Positions 1-9,135 of a stretch of 64,000 nt of DNA are shown one piece after another. The stretch covers positions 885,001 to 949,000 of the forward strand of contig CP131056.1 in NCBI GenBank assembly GCA_030657355.1, given 5' to 3'. A model generated the notes under the pieces. It made no database searches and had not been told where the DNA came from. It was given only the letters and a program-made list of their open reading frames with translations. This stretch comes from Radicibacter daui (GTDB lineage: Bacteria; Pseudomonadota; Alphaproteobacteria; Radicibacterales; Radicibacteraceae). Every line of letters begins with the position of its first letter. Within the stretch, counting starts at the first letter, position 1. The translations under genes and the position numbers were made by a program.

Positions 1-1
1 G

Positions 2-340
2 GGCATCAAGGTCATGCGCGTGAAGGTCATCTGCTTCACGCTGCTGGGCCTCATGTCCGGTCTTGCCGCGATCTTTCTTGTCTCCGAAGTCACCTATTTC
101 TGGCCCACCACCGGTGACGGCTTTCTGTTGCCGGCGCTGGCTGCCGTCTTTATCGGCGGCACCCCGGTCTTCGGCGGGCGCGGGTCGATGTATGGCACCG
201 TCATCGGCGTGCTCATCATCGGCTCGCTGGAAGCCGGTGTGGTGGCGATGGGTATCGAAGGGTTCTATACCCAGCTCATCTACGGCCTGCTCATCACCAT
301 CGCCGTCACCGTCTATGCCGTGATCATGAGGCGCAAGTGA
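2..340 (+). CDS. Sugar ABC transporter permease, C-terminal part (RbsC/XylH/GguB family)
   Basis: Only the last ~112 residues lie in the window; the gene begins upstream. The visible part is very hydrophobic, with about four membrane segments, and carries the conserved AAVFIGGT and FGGRGS motifs of inner-membrane permeases of ribose/xylose/multiple-sugar ABC importers. Its stop codon overlaps the start of the downstream dehydrogenase (TGATG), and an oxidative pentose pathway follows. Xylose or a related aldose is therefore the likely cargo (inference). The ATPase and binding protein should lie upstream, outside the window. The substrate cannot be read from the sequence. Confidence 0.85.
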   Translation, partial: GIKVMRVKVICFTLLGLMSGLAAIFLVSEVTYFWPTTGDGFLLPALAAVFIGGTPVFGGRGSMYGTVIGVLIIGSLEAGVVAMGIEGFYTQLIYGLLITIAVTVYAVIMRRK

Positions 341-1113
341 TGGCCGATGCCTTCAAGTTTGCCAGTTATCCCAGCCTTGCCGGCCGCACGGTGTTCGTCA
401 GCGGCGGGGCAACCGGTATCGGCGAGGCGCTGGTGCGCGCCTTTGCTGGGCAGGGAGCGAAGGTCGGTTTTGTCGATATCAATGCCGAAGCCGGCCAGAA
501 ACTTGCGGCTGAACTTGCCGGGAGCGGCGCCAGTGTGCGCTTTGCCGCCTGCGACATCACCGATACCGCAGCCTATCAGGCCGAGATCAGGGCTTGCGGC
601 GAGACGCTTGGCCCCATTCGCGCGCTCGTCAACAATGCCGCCAGCGATACGCGGCATGACTGGCGCGAGGTAACGCCCGACTATTGGGACGGGCGCATGG
701 CGGTCAATTTCAAGCAGGTGTTCTTTGCCATCCAGGCGGCGGCGCCGGGCATGATCGCGGCCGGTGGCGGCTCCATCATCAATTTCGGCTCGGTGTCGTG
801 GATGCTGATGCACAGCTCGCTTGCCGGTTACGCCTCGGCCAAGGCCGGCCTGCACGGGCTCACCCGTACCATGGCGCGCGATCTTGGCCCCCACCGCATC
901 CGCGTTAATACGCTGGTGCCGGGCTGGATCATGACGCAGCGTCAGCTCGACCTCTGGGTGGATGAAGTGGCGGAGCGACAGATCGCCGAAGGGCAATGTC
1001 TGAAGGACAAGGTCTATCCTGACGATGTTGCCCGCATGGCGCTGTTTCTCGCCGCAGATGACAGCAAGATGTGTTCGGCACAGGAATTCATCGTCGATGG
1101 CGGCTGGGTCTGA
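340..1113 (+). CDS. xylB: SDR-family D-xylose (aldose) 1-dehydrogenase
   Basis: A 257-residue classical short-chain dehydrogenase that should oxidise D-xylose (or L-arabinose/galactose) to the sugar lactone with NAD(P)+. The Rossmann glycine motif SGGATGIG is near residue 22, the NNA motif near 98, the catalytic Ser in NFGSVSW and the YASAK Tyr-Lys pair follow, and the C-terminus ends in VDGGWV. The tail (QCLKDKV, LFLAADDS, MCSAQEF) resembles the Caulobacter xylose dehydrogenase, there called XylB (not xylulokinase). I chose the ATG at 340, which overlaps the upstream stop and has GAGG just before it; a GTG one codon earlier is possible. It is translationally coupled to the permease and followed by xylonate dehydratase. 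Exact sugar specificity is inferred. Confidence 0.85.
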   Translation: MADAFKFASYPSLAGRTVFVSGGATGIGEALVRAFAGQGAKVGFVDINAEAGQKLAAELAGSGASVRFAACDITDTAAYQAEIRACGETLGPIRALVNNAASDTRHDWREVTPDYWDGRMAVNFKQVFFAIQAAAPGMIAAGGGSIINFGSVSWMLMHSSLAGYASAKAGLHGLTRTMARDLGPHRIRVNTLVPGWIMTQRQLDLWVDEVAERQIAEGQCLKDKVYPDDVARMALFLAADDSKMCSAQEFIVDGGWV

Positions 1114-1150
1114 AGAGGCCAGCCGGCATCGTGAAACGGAGTGGGTTTAA

Positions 1151-2944
1151 ATGGTAAAGCTCAGATCGCAGCTCTGGTTCGACAATCCGGATAATCCGGA
1201 CATGACCGCGCTCTATATCGAGCGCTACATGAACTGGGGCATCAGCCGGCACGAGCTGCAGTCCGGCAAGCCGATCATCGGCATTGCCCAGTCGGGCTCG
1301 GACCTCTCGCCCTGCAATCGCCAGCACATCATTCTGGCAGAGCGTATCCGCGAGGGCATTCGCGAGGCGGGCGGCATCGCCTTCGAGTTTCCCGTCCATC
1401 CGATCCAGGAAACCGGCAAGCGCCCGACGGCGACGCTGGACCGCAACCTTGCTTATCTCGGGCTGGTCGAAATCCTCTTCGGCTACCCCATTGACGGCGT
1501 GGTGCTGACGACCGGCTGCGACAAGACCACCCCCTCCCAGCTCATGGCGGCGGCAACCGTCAATATCCCGGCCATCGCCCTCTCGGTCGGGCCCATGCTG
1601 AATGGCTGGTACAAGGGCGAGCGTACCGGCTCCGGCACCATCAAATGGCATGCCAAGAAGCTTCAGTCCAAGGGCGAGATCGGCTGGGCCGAATATGTCG
1701 ACCTGGTCGCTTCCGCCGCCCCGTCGCCGGGCTTCTGCAATACCATGGGCACGGCCACGACGATGAACTCGCTGGCCGAGGCGTTGGGCATGATGCTGCC
1801 CGGCTCGGCCGTCATTCCCGCCGTCCATCGTGATCGTGCCGAGATGGCCTATAAAACCGGCCTGCGCATCGTCGAGATGGTGAAGGAGAATCTCAAACCC
1901 TCCGACATCATGACCCGCGCGGCGTTCGAGAATGCCATTGCCGTCTGCTCGGCCATCGGCGGCTCCACAAATGCGCCGATCCATCTCAACGCCATCGCCC
2001 GGCATCTCGGCCTTGAGCTCACCAATGACGATTGGGAGCGTATCGGCCACCACATCCCGCTGCTGGTCGACCTGCAGCCGGCCGGCCGTTTCCTCGGAGA
2101 GGATTTTTTCCGCGCCGGCGGCGTGCCGGCCGTTGTGGCGGAATTGCTGGCTGCCGGCGCCCTGCCGCGTCCGGAGGCGATCACCGTCAACGGTCGCAGC
2201 ATGGGCGAGAATTGTACCGGTGCCTTTACCGGCGACCGGGAGGTGGTACGGCCCTTCGATCAGCCGATGGTGGCCGATGCCGGCTTCCTCAATCTGAAGG
2301 GCAATTTGTTTGACAGCGCTATCATGAAGACGAGCGTGATCTCCGACGAGTTCCGCCAGCGCTACCTCTCGAATCCGGCCGATCCGGAAGCTTTTGAAGG
2401 CCGGGCCATCGTGTTTGACGGGCGGGAGGATTATCACACCCGCATCAACGACCCCGCCCTCGCTATCGACGAGCACTGCATCCTCGTCATCCGCGGTACC
2501 GGCCCCATCGGTTATCCGGGCGGGGCGGAGGTGGTGAACATGCAGCCACCCGATGCCCTGCTGAAACGCGGCATCAACGAGCTGCCCTGCATCGGCGACG
2601 GGCGCCAGTCCGGCACATCGGGCTCGCCCTCCATCCTCAACGCCGCGCCGGAAGCGGCGGCGGGCGGCGGTCTTGCCCTGCTGCGCACGGGCGACACCAT
2701 CCGCATCGATCTTAACAAACGCAGCGCCAACCTGCTGCTGCCGGAAGCAGAACTGGCGGCGCGCCGGGCGGAGGTGCAGCACCAGATGGCCAATGGCGGC
2801 TTGCCTTACGTGCCGGAAAGCCAGACGCCCTGGCAGGAGATTCAGCGCGACATCACCGCCCAGTTCGACGAGGGCATGGTGCTGAAGCCGGCCACCAAGT
2901 ACCGCGACGTCGCGCACAAATTCATCCCGCTCGACAATCACTGA
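1151..2944 (+). CDS. xylD: D-xylonate (aldonate) dehydratase, IlvD/Edd family
   Basis: A 597-residue Fe-S dehydratase that converts D-xylonate to 2-keto-3-deoxy-D-xylonate. Three cysteines expected to hold the cluster are in place: C55 (SPCNR), C123 (TTGCDK) and C196 (GFCNTMG). They are offset by a constant five residues from those I recall for Caulobacter XylD. Other family marks are [17 protein letters not shown], the MQPPD segment and [17 protein letters not shown]. Length fits the pentonate dehydratase branch rather than IlvD (dihydroxyacid). It sits between the sugar dehydrogenase and an FAH-family dehydratase, as expected for the Weimberg route. L-arabonate is an alternative substrate. 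Confidence 0.92.
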   Translation: MVKLRSQLWFDNPDNPDMTALYIERYMNWGISRHELQSGKPIIGIAQSGSDLSPCNRQHIILAERIREGIREAGGIAFEFPVHPIQETGKRPTATLDRNLAYLGLVEILFGYPIDGVVLTTGCDKTTPSQLMAAATVNIPAIALSVGPMLNGWYKGERTGSGTIKWHAKKLQSKGEIGWAEYVDLVASAAPSPGFCNTMGTATTMNSLAEALGMMLPGSAVIPAVHRDRAEMAYKTGLRIVEMVKENLKPSDIMTRAAFENAIAVCSAIGGSTNAPIHLNAIARHLGLELTNDDWERIGHHIPLLVDLQPAGRFLGEDFFRAGGVPAVVAELLAAGALPRPEAITVNGRSMGENCTGAFTGDREVVRPFDQPMVADAGFLNLKGNLFDSAIMKTSVISDEFRQRYLSNPADPEAFEGRAIVFDGREDYHTRINDPALAIDEHCILVIRGTGPIGYPGGAEVVNMQPPDALLKRGINELPCIGDGRQSGTSGSPSILNAAPEAAAGGGLALLRTGDTIRIDLNKRSANLLLPEAELAARRAEVQHQMANGGLPYVPESQTPWQEIQRDITAQFDEGMVLKPATKYRDVAHKFIPLDNH

Positions 2945-2966
2945 CGGGATTTGACCCGACACTTCC

Positions 2967-2999
2967 GGGCGGCAGCGGGAGCTGAACCCGCTGCCGCCC
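2967..2999 (+). other. Strong intercistronic hairpin between the xylonate dehydratase and the FAH gene
   Basis: A perfect 13-bp GC-rich stem (2967-2979 pairs with 2987-2999) closes a 7-nt loop. No T-run follows, so a classical intrinsic terminator is unlikely. It may protect the 3' end of the upstream transcript or partly attenuate the next gene (inference). Confidence 0.6.
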
Positions 3000-3060
3000 C
3001 GGGGCGTTCCATCACTCAGAAAGGCCGGGAAAACCGGCATCCGTAAAAGGGCAGGAAACG

Positions 3061-4059
3061 ATGCGTCTCATCCAGTTTGTCGGCCGTGATGGCCAGCGTG
3101 GTGTCGGAGCGATCACCGGTACGTCCGCGCCGCGTCAGGTCAAGGCGGCGACAAGCGTACATGCGCTGGCACTGGAAGCGCACCGGGCCGGTCGCGGCCT
3201 GACTGAAACCGTCGAGGCTCACGGCCTCGGCGCCGAGGTCGATTATGACGCGCTGTTTGCCGAGCATCGTATCCTGCCGCCGCTCGATAATCCGCACGAG
3301 CCGGCGCGCACCGTGGTGGCGCTGACGGGGCTTACCCATCTGGGCAGTGCCCAGTCGCGCGATGCCATGCATGCCAGGTTGCAGGCCGACGAGGCCGATC
3401 TCACCGACAGCATGAAGATGTTCAAGATCGGCATGGAAGGGGGCCGGCCGCTCGCCGGCGCCATCGGCGCCCAGCCGGAATGGGGCTGGAAGGGCGATGG
3501 CAGCTGGATCGTTGCACCCGGCGCTCCGCTGGAGCTGCCCGGTTATGCGGGCGATGCCGGGGAGGAGGCGGAGATCACCGGCCTTTACATCATCGGCGAT
3601 GGCGGTGAGGTGCTGCGGGTGGGTTATGCCCTCGGCAATGAGTGCTCCGACCATGTGATGGAGCGACGCAATTATCTCTATCTCGCCCATTCCAAGCTGC
3701 GCGCCAGCTCCTTCGGGCCGGAGCTGCTGGTGGGCGAGCTGCCGCCGGAAGTAACCGGCACCGCGCGCATCCTGCGCGGCGGGCAGGAAGTGTGGCGCGG
3801 GCAGATGATCTCCGGCGATGCCAACATGTGCCACTCCATCGCCAATCTGGAGCAGCATCACTTCAAATATGAGCGCTTCCGCCGGCCGGGCGACGTGCAC
3901 ATCTATTATTTCGGGGCAAGCGCCCTCAGCTGCACGGCTGGCATCACGGCGGAACCGGGCGATGTGTTCGAGATCGAATCACCGCTTTTCGGGCGTGCCC
4001 TTATCAATCCGCTGAAGGCCGGCAAACCGGATGAACTGGTGACGGTGACGGCGCTTTGA
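3061..4059 (+). CDS. FAH-family 2-keto-3-deoxy-pentonate dehydratase (AraD1/GguC-like)
   Basis: A 332-residue fumarylacetoacetate-hydrolase-fold protein of the AraD1/GguC group. It probably dehydrates 2-keto-3-deoxy-xylonate or -arabonate to alpha-ketoglutarate semialdehyde. Metal-site acidic residues are recognisable in EEAEITGLYI and the GYALGNECSDH segment, and the core motifs KMFKIGMEGG and ISGDANMCHSIANLE are present. It is the last gene of the pentose operon and follows a strong hairpin. GguC genes typically neighbour sugar ABC transporters, matching the permease at the window start. The semialdehyde dehydrogenase needed to finish the route is not in the window. Substrate assignment is from context. 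Confidence 0.8.
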   Translation: MRLIQFVGRDGQRGVGAITGTSAPRQVKAATSVHALALEAHRAGRGLTETVEAHGLGAEVDYDALFAEHRILPPLDNPHEPARTVVALTGLTHLGSAQSRDAMHARLQADEADLTDSMKMFKIGMEGGRPLAGAIGAQPEWGWKGDGSWIVAPGAPLELPGYAGDAGEEAEITGLYIIGDGGEVLRVGYALGNECSDHVMERRNYLYLAHSKLRASSFGPELLVGELPPEVTGTARILRGGQEVWRGQMISGDANMCHSIANLEQHHFKYERFRRPGDVHIYYFGASALSCTAGITAEPGDVFEIESPLFGRALINPLKAGKPDELVTVTAL

Positions 4060-4232
4060 TGCCCCGGCGGGGGCGGCAGGGCAGGTTTCAGGCTTTTTCT
4101 ATGGCGGCGAAGCAGATTTGGGGCCGGGTTTGACCTGCCTCAATCGGTGCGCGTCGTCCTGCGGGTAGCTTCAGGGGGCCGGTTTGCGCATAGGGCGCAG
4201 CCGACGGCTCCAGCGGAAGTCCTCCCCCCAAG

Positions 4233-5933
4233 ATGAAGCTGCCTGATTTTCTCGCTCGCCCCTCCATCAACCAGCGCCTCGCCATGATCGTGGTGCTGTC
4301 GGTGCTCGGCATTGCCTGCCTCGCCGGCCTCAACGGCCTGTCGATGAGTCGCCAGCTTTACGCCGACCGCCAGCAGCAGACGGAAAATGCGGTGGCGCTG
4401 GCAACGAGCGTGCTGGCCGACTATCAGGCACGTGCGGCGGCGGGCGAGGTTCCGGAAGCGGAGGCGCGCCAGGCGGCGCTGAAGGTGCTGAGCACCCTGC
4501 GCAGCGAAGATGGCGAATATGTCTTCGTCATCACCGGCGACGCCCGCATGCTGATGCACCCGATCAAGCCGGCTCTTGATGGTCAGGATGTTTCCACCAT
4601 CCGTGACCCTTCCGGCTTTGCCCTGTTCAGCGAGATGGCTTCCCTTGCCAATGCGGCGCCGGAAGGCGGCGTCATCCGCTATGAGTGGCCCAAGACTGCC
4701 GGCGGCAAGCCCCAGCCCAAAATCTCCTTCGTGCGGACCTTCAAGCCCTGGGGCATGGTCGTCGGCTCCGGCGCCTATGTGGACGATATCGAGCAACAGG
4801 TGCGCCGGGCCTTTCTGGTAGAAGCGCTGGCCGCAGGTCTTATCGCTCTCGTCGTCTTCATCTCCGCCAGCCTTGCCGCCCGCGCCCTGTCGCGCCGGCT
4901 TGGCACGGTTACCCAGACCATGAGCACTCTTGCCGCCGGCGATACCGGCCTTGTCATTCCCGGGCTTGATGACCCGCACGAGATCGGCGCCATGGCCCGC
5001 GCGGTGGATGTCTTCCGCAAGGGCATGATCGAGCGGCGCGCGCTGGAAGCGCAGCAGGCTGAAGAACATCGCCAGCAGCTTGAACGTGCCCGCCATATGG
5101 ACCGGATGATCGCCACTTTCGATGGCGAGATGGCGGGCCTGCTGGCGAGCGTGGCAACCGCCGGCACCCAGCTCGACCAAGCCTCCCGCACCATGGCGAG
5201 CGTGGCCGAGGTGACGAGCCGCGAGGCGCAGACCGCAGCCTCCGCGACCGAACAGACTTCCGCCAATGTGCAGATGGTGGCAGCGGCAACAGAGGAGCTC
5301 AGCAGCTCCATCAGCGAGATTTCCCGTCAAGTGGGCGACAGCGCCCGCGTCGCCAGCACCGCCCTTTCCGCAGCCACCGGCACGCAGGCGAAGGTCCGCG
5401 GCCTGGGCGAGGCGGCAAGCCGGATTGGCGAGGTCATTACTCTTATCGATGCCATTGCGGCCCAGACCAATCTGCTGGCGCTCAACGCCACCATCGAGGC
5501 GGCGCGGGCCGGCGAGGCCGGACGAGGCTTTGCTGTGGTGGCCGGAGAGGTCAAGAACCTCGCTGCCCAGACGGCCAGTGCGACCGGAGAAATCGGCGCG
5601 CATATCATGGCCATGCAGAAGGCGACCGACGAGGTCATCGTGGCTATCGATGAAATCGGCGGCACCGTGCAGCAGGCGAGCGAAATCGCCTCCAGCATCT
5701 CGGGTGCGGTCGAGCAGCAGAATTCTGCCACCCGCCAGATCGCCCAGAGCGTGAGCGAGGCTGCCGCTGGCACCGAGCAGGTGTCGGTCACCGTGGAGCA
5801 GGTGAGTGCGGCGGCGGGTGATGCCGATACCGCCAGTGCCGCTGTAACCTCTGCCGCTGGCGAACTCACCCGCCTGTCCGGTGTGATGCGGCAGGATATC
5901 GAGCGCTTCCTTGCCGAGGTGCGCGCCGCCTGA
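4233..5933 (+). CDS. Methyl-accepting chemotaxis protein with periplasmic Cache domain
   Basis: A 566-residue transmembrane chemoreceptor. TM1 lies at about residues 15-37. It is followed by a periplasmic single-Cache domain ([21 protein letters not shown], then [14 protein letters not shown]), TM2 near 192-215, a HAMP linker with [13 protein letters not shown], and a cytoplasmic signalling coiled coil. The conserved hairpin tip is readable as [20 protein letters not shown] and [12 protein letters not shown]. Such receptors control CheA/CheW at the cell pole. No che genes are near, so it is an orphan receptor. Its position downstream of the pentose operon hints at sugar or organic-acid sensing, but no ligand can be assigned. 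Confidence 0.93.
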   Translation: MKLPDFLARPSINQRLAMIVVLSVLGIACLAGLNGLSMSRQLYADRQQQTENAVALATSVLADYQARAAAGEVPEAEARQAALKVLSTLRSEDGEYVFVITGDARMLMHPIKPALDGQDVSTIRDPSGFALFSEMASLANAAPEGGVIRYEWPKTAGGKPQPKISFVRTFKPWGMVVGSGAYVDDIEQQVRRAFLVEALAAGLIALVVFISASLAARALSRRLGTVTQTMSTLAAGDTGLVIPGLDDPHEIGAMARAVDVFRKGMIERRALEAQQAEEHRQQLERARHMDRMIATFDGEMAGLLASVATAGTQLDQASRTMASVAEVTSREAQTAASATEQTSANVQMVAAATEELSSSISEISRQVGDSARVASTALSAATGTQAKVRGLGEAASRIGEVITLIDAIAAQTNLLALNATIEAARAGEAGRGFAVVAGEVKNLAAQTASATGEIGAHIMAMQKATDEVIVAIDEIGGTVQQASEIASSISGAVEQQNSATRQIAQSVSEAAAGTEQVSVTVEQVSAAAGDADTASAAVTSAAGELTRLSGVMRQDIERFLAEVRAA

Positions 5934-5946
5934 CGGCGCGCACCTC
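5916..5946. terminator. Hairpin spanning the chemoreceptor stop, between convergent genes
   Basis: A perfect 13-bp stem (5916-5928 with 5934-5946) and 5-nt loop that includes the TGA stop. The convergent SDR gene ends at 5965. There is no T-tract on either side. A role as a bidirectional transcript end is inferred from position and stem strength. Confidence 0.5.
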
Positions 5947-5964
5947 CCTTGGCTCAGGCGGGCT

Positions 5965-6771
5965 TCATGCAATGGCCTTGAGGCCGTATCGGCCTGCCGG
6001 CCGCGCGAGGGAAAGGTTCGGCATCAACTTCTGCCGGGCGCCTTCGTAGGAGCCCCAGTCTGCCGCGTCGGGCAGGGAGGGGATGGTCACCAGTTCGCCC
6101 ATGTCCAGCCCGGCGAGTGCGGCATCCACCATGTCGGGGGCGCTCATCACGATTGCCTCCGGCAGGTTGCTGACCGGGTTGCCCGCAATGTCCCAGAATT
6201 CGGTCGAAGTGGCGCCCGGCAGCACCGCCTGCACGGTTACACCCTTGTCCGCCAGTTCGTGATGCAGCGACTGGGTGAAGGCGAGCACGAAGGCTTTGCT
6301 GCCGCCATAGACGCCATTCAGGATCTCGGGGCCGACAGCGACGATGGAAGAGATGTTGATGATCGTGCCCTTGCCCCGGGCAATGAAGCCCGGCACGGCG
6401 GCGTAGGTCAGGCGCATCAGCGCCGTGACATTGAGGTCGATCATCGCTTCCATCTGGTCGACATCAGACGCGACGAGCGGCATCACCCCGCCGATGCCGG
6501 CATTGTTGACGAGCGTGGTGATGCTGGCATCGTCCTTCAGGACCGCCTCGATCCTGCGCACATCCTCGCCCTTGCCGAGATCCGCGACGATCACTTCTAC
6601 CGAACGTCCGGTTTCATCGCTGAGGCGCTTTGCCAGCGTATCCAGCCGGGCCCGGTTGCGCGCCACCAGAATGAGGTCGTAGCCGCGCCGGGCAAGGCGG
6701 TCGGCATAGATCGCGCCGATGCCGCTGGAAGCGCCGGTGATGAGGGCGGTGCCCTGATGCTGGATGGTCAT
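5965..6771 (-). CDS. SDR-family oxidoreductase
   Basis: A 268-residue short-chain dehydrogenase/reductase. It has the TGASSGIG cofactor loop at about residues 11-18, NNAG near 90, Ser in NISSIV and the YGGSK catalytic pair. The length and C-terminal tail (LPDAADWGSYEGARQKL) fit COG0300-type DltE-like oxidoreductases of unknown substrate. I chose the ATG at 6771, which has an AGAAGGAA ribosome site 7 nt upstream; a longer reading to 6846 has none. It diverges from a GlxA-type regulator across a region with three copies of a TCAGGAC repeat, so that regulator probably controls it. Confidence 0.85.
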   Translation of the reverse strand: MTIQHQGTALITGASSGIGAIYADRLARRGYDLILVARNRARLDTLAKRLSDETGRSVEVIVADLGKGEDVRRIEAVLKDDASITTLVNNAGIGGVMPLVASDVDQMEAMIDLNVTALMRLTYAAVPGFIARGKGTIINISSIVAVGPEILNGVYGGSKAFVLAFTQSLHHELADKGVTVQAVLPGATSTEFWDIAGNPVSNLPEAIVMSAPDMVDAALAGLDMGELVTIPSLPDAADWGSYEGARQKLMPNLSLARPAGRYGLKAIA

Positions 6772-6853
6772 GGTGAAGGTTCCTTCTTCAAGGCTCCGGG
6801 CCGGCCGGGTGCCGGTGGATGCCGTCTGAAGAGAGACTAGGATCATTGCCTCT

Positions 6854-6904
6854 TGTCCTGAATGTCGTATATGCCATCTTTCAGGACATGCCGCCTGTCA
6901 GGAC
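6854..6904. promoter_or_regulatory. Probable operator of the GlxA/AraC-type regulator
   Basis: A 9-bp inverted repeat, TGTCCTGAA (6854-6862) and TTCAGGACA (6880-6888), is followed by a third TCAGGAC copy at 6898-6904, 17 nt after the second. The cluster lies in the divergent region between the SDR and regulator genes. Function is inferred from repetition and place. Confidence 0.6.
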
Positions 6905-6927
6905 GGTTTTTGAAAGAGGGTGACCCC

Positions 6928-7863
6928 ATGCAGCGGATCGGCTTTGTCGTTTATCCCGATTTCCAGGTCATCGGCCTTGCCGCCGCCACGGTGTTCGAGA
7001 TCGCCAATCTGGTGGCGGAGCGCCCGGTCTATGAGGTGCACACCCTGTCGGAAGCGGGCGGGCAGGTTGCTGCTTCCTTCGGCGTTACGGTGGAAAGCGA
7101 GCCTTTTGCCGGCGGGCACTGGGATACGCTGCTGCTGTGCGGCGGCACCGACCTGCCGGTCGCGTCATCGGGGCTGGTGGGGTATCTGCAGGGGCAGGTC
7201 GGTATCGTGCGCCGCATCGCATCCATCTGTACCGGTGCCTTCATCCTCGCCCAGGCCGGCCTGCTCGACGGGCGCCGGGCAACCACCCACTGGCTTACGG
7301 CGCGGGAGCTGAAGGATCGGTATCCCGCGATCACGGTGGAGGAGGACCGCATCTTCATCACTGATGGCCCGATCTGGACCTCTGCCGGCATGACGGCGGG
7401 CATCGACCTTGCCCTTGCCATGGTGGAGAAGGATCTGGGCGCCGGGATAAGCCGCGACGTCGCCCGCAAGCTGGTGCTGTATCACCGCCGCTCCGGTGGC
7501 CAGTCGCAGCACTCCACCCTGCTGGAGCTTGAGCCAAAATCCGACCGTATCCAGATGGCGCTCGACCATGCGCGCCGGAACCTGACGGCGGAATTATCGG
7601 TGGAAGAGCTGGCAGAGGCCGCACGTCTCAGCCCGCGTCAGTTCAGCCGGGTTTTCCGTGCTGAAACCGGCCAGTCTCCAGCCAAGGCAGTCGAGCATCT
7701 GCGGGTAGAGGCGGCGCGGCTGATGCTGGAACAAACGGCCCATCCCATCGAGATCATTGCCCGCGAGACCGGCTTTGCCGACCGCGAGCGCATGCGTAAG
7801 GCCTTTCTGCGCGCTTTCGGCCAGCCTCCGCAGGCGCTCCGGCGCAGCGTTCAGGCCGCCTAA
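6928..7863 (+). CDS. GlxA-family transcriptional regulator (DJ-1/PfpI + AraC HTH)
   Basis: A 311-residue two-domain regulator. Residues ~1-165 form a DJ-1/PfpI (glutamine-amidotransferase-like) sensor domain, with the nucleophile-elbow-like SICTGAFILAQAGLL and the TTHW motif. Residues ~215-310 are an AraC-type double helix-turn-helix (LSPRQFSRVFRAETGQSPAKAVE, then IIARETGFADRERMRKAFLRAFG). The chosen ATG at 6928 has GAAAGAGGG upstream; an earlier start at 6862 lacks one. The gene is divergent from an SDR, a common arrangement in which this family activates its neighbour. The ligand is unknown. Confidence 0.9.
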   Translation: MQRIGFVVYPDFQVIGLAAATVFEIANLVAERPVYEVHTLSEAGGQVAASFGVTVESEPFAGGHWDTLLLCGGTDLPVASSGLVGYLQGQVGIVRRIASICTGAFILAQAGLLDGRRATTHWLTARELKDRYPAITVEEDRIFITDGPIWTSAGMTAGIDLALAMVEKDLGAGISRDVARKLVLYHRRSGGQSQHSTLLELEPKSDRIQMALDHARRNLTAELSVEELAEAARLSPRQFSRVFRAETGQSPAKAVEHLRVEAARLMLEQTAHPIEIIARETGFADRERMRKAFLRAFGQPPQALRRSVQAA

Positions 7864-8016
7864 GCGACCTGTGGTCGACACGGTGGAATTTTAATACATT
7901 TTGTATTTGTTATTTTTGATGTGAAATTCGTCGCCATAAAACATGTTGACGATGTTCTTTTGTCATGGTGAATGAACCTCAACGCACAGGGATGTGTATA
8001 AAAAGGGGTGTCCATC
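7864..8016 (+). promoter_or_regulatory. AT-rich promoter region of the sulfate transporter operon
   Basis: This gap is far more AT-rich than its surroundings. It holds an inverted repeat, AATACA-ttt-TGTATT (7893-7907), and a TTGACG -35-like hexamer at 7946-7951 with a weak TGAATG -10 (7969-7974) 17 nt later. A LysR-type (CysB/Cbl-like) activator would be expected for sulfate uptake genes, but I cannot assign a site to it. Confidence 0.45.
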
Positions 8017-9027
8017 ATGCGCAAGCTGGCTATCGCCGGTGTTCTTCTTGCCGCGTCGCTCGCCGCTCCGGTGACCGCGGCTCATGCGGAAACCGACAAG
8101 CTTCTGAACGTTTCCTACGACATTGCCCGCGAGCTTTATGCCGCGCTCAACCCTGCTTTCATTGCGGACTGGAAGGCCAAAACCGGCCACGATCTGACCA
8201 TCGACCAGTCGCATGCCGGCTCCACCAAGCAGGCCAACGCCATCATTGAAGGCCTGCAGGCCGATGTGGTGACCTTCAACCAGGTGACGGACGTTCAGGT
8301 GCTGCATGATCGCGGCAACCTCATCCCTGCCAACTGGCAGCAGCGCCTGCCAAACAACAGCTCTCCCTATTATTCGCTGCCCGCCTTCCTGGTGCGCGCC
8401 GGCAATCCCAAGGGCATCCATAACTGGGGCGATCTGGTGAAGGATGGGGTCGAGGTGATCTTCCCGAACCCCAAGACCTCCGGCAACGCCCGCTATACCT
8501 ATCTCGCCGCCACCGCCTGGGCACGGGAAGAGTACAAGGGCGACGAGACCAAGGTTGAAAATTACATCAAGGCGCTGTTCGACCATGTGCCGGTGTTCGA
8601 TACCGGCGGCCGCGGTGCGACCACCACCTTCGTCGAGCGTGAAATCGGCGACGTGCTGATCACCTTCGAGGCCGAGGTCAACACCACCCGCGACCTTTAT
8701 GGTGCCGACAAGTTCGAGGTTGTCGTGCCGCCCGTCAGCCTGCTGGCCGAGTTCCCGGTCACGGTGGTGGATAGTGTGGTCGACAAGCGCGGCAGCCGTG
8801 CGGAAGCCGAGGCGTACCTTAATTTCCTCTATTCCGACCCGGCGCAGGAAATCCTCGCCAAATTCTACAACCGCGTGCACAGCCCCGCTGTGGTCGAGGA
8901 GCACAAGGACCAGTTCCCGCCCGTGCGCCTCGTGACGGTTGAAGACACCTTCGGTGGCTGGGATCAGGCGACCAAGGACCATTTCGCCAAGGGCGCGCTG
9001 CTCGACCAGCTGTTCGGCAACCGCTAA
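8017..9027 (+). CDS. sbp: Sulfate ABC transporter, periplasmic substrate-binding protein
   Basis: A 336-residue exported protein that captures sulfate or thiosulfate for the CysTWA importer. The N-terminal signal peptide MRKLAIAGVLLAAS ends near AHA. Family motifs are LLNVSYDIARELY, DQSHAGSTKQA, IFPNPKTSGNARY, FDTGGRGATTTFV and a DVLITFEAE segment. I chose the ATG at 8017; the alternative GTG at 8008 overlaps the AAAAGGGG ribosome site and is unlikely. It is first in an operon with both permeases and the ATPase. A double hairpin follows it, which commonly lets the binding protein be made in excess. Confidence 0.93.
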   Translation: MRKLAIAGVLLAASLAAPVTAAHAETDKLLNVSYDIARELYAALNPAFIADWKAKTGHDLTIDQSHAGSTKQANAIIEGLQADVVTFNQVTDVQVLHDRGNLIPANWQQRLPNNSSPYYSLPAFLVRAGNPKGIHNWGDLVKDGVEVIFPNPKTSGNARYTYLAATAWAREEYKGDETKVENYIKALFDHVPVFDTGGRGATTTFVEREIGDVLITFEAEVNTTRDLYGADKFEVVVPPVSLLAEFPVTVVDSVVDKRGSRAEAEAYLNFLYSDPAQEILAKFYNRVHSPAVVEEHKDQFPPVRLVTVEDTFGGWDQATKDHFAKGALLDQLFGNR

Positions 9028-9038
9028 AAGACCCCTGT

Positions 9039-9102
9039 CCCGCAAGCCGTTGCGGGGCAACGCAGCCGGCGGATGGCCCTCTGGTCCGTCCGCCGGCTGC
9101 GT
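9039..9102 (+). other. Two consecutive hairpins between sbp and cysT
   Basis: The first is CCCGCAA/TTGCGGG (9039-9045 with 9050-9056). The second is a perfect 14-bp stem (9060-9073 with 9089-9102). No T-run follows. Position after the binding-protein gene suggests mRNA protection or attenuation before the permease genes (inference). Confidence 0.6.
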
Positions 9103-9135
9103 CCATTTGCATCTGTTTTGAAAAGGGAGGGTTCC

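Noticed and set aside
1088-3040. Long minus-strand open frame (650 codons) opposite the xylonate dehydratase
   Set aside because: It is a GC-driven shadow: low-complexity His/Gly/Arg-rich translation, no ribosome site, no recognisable domain, while the opposite strand is a clear XylD.
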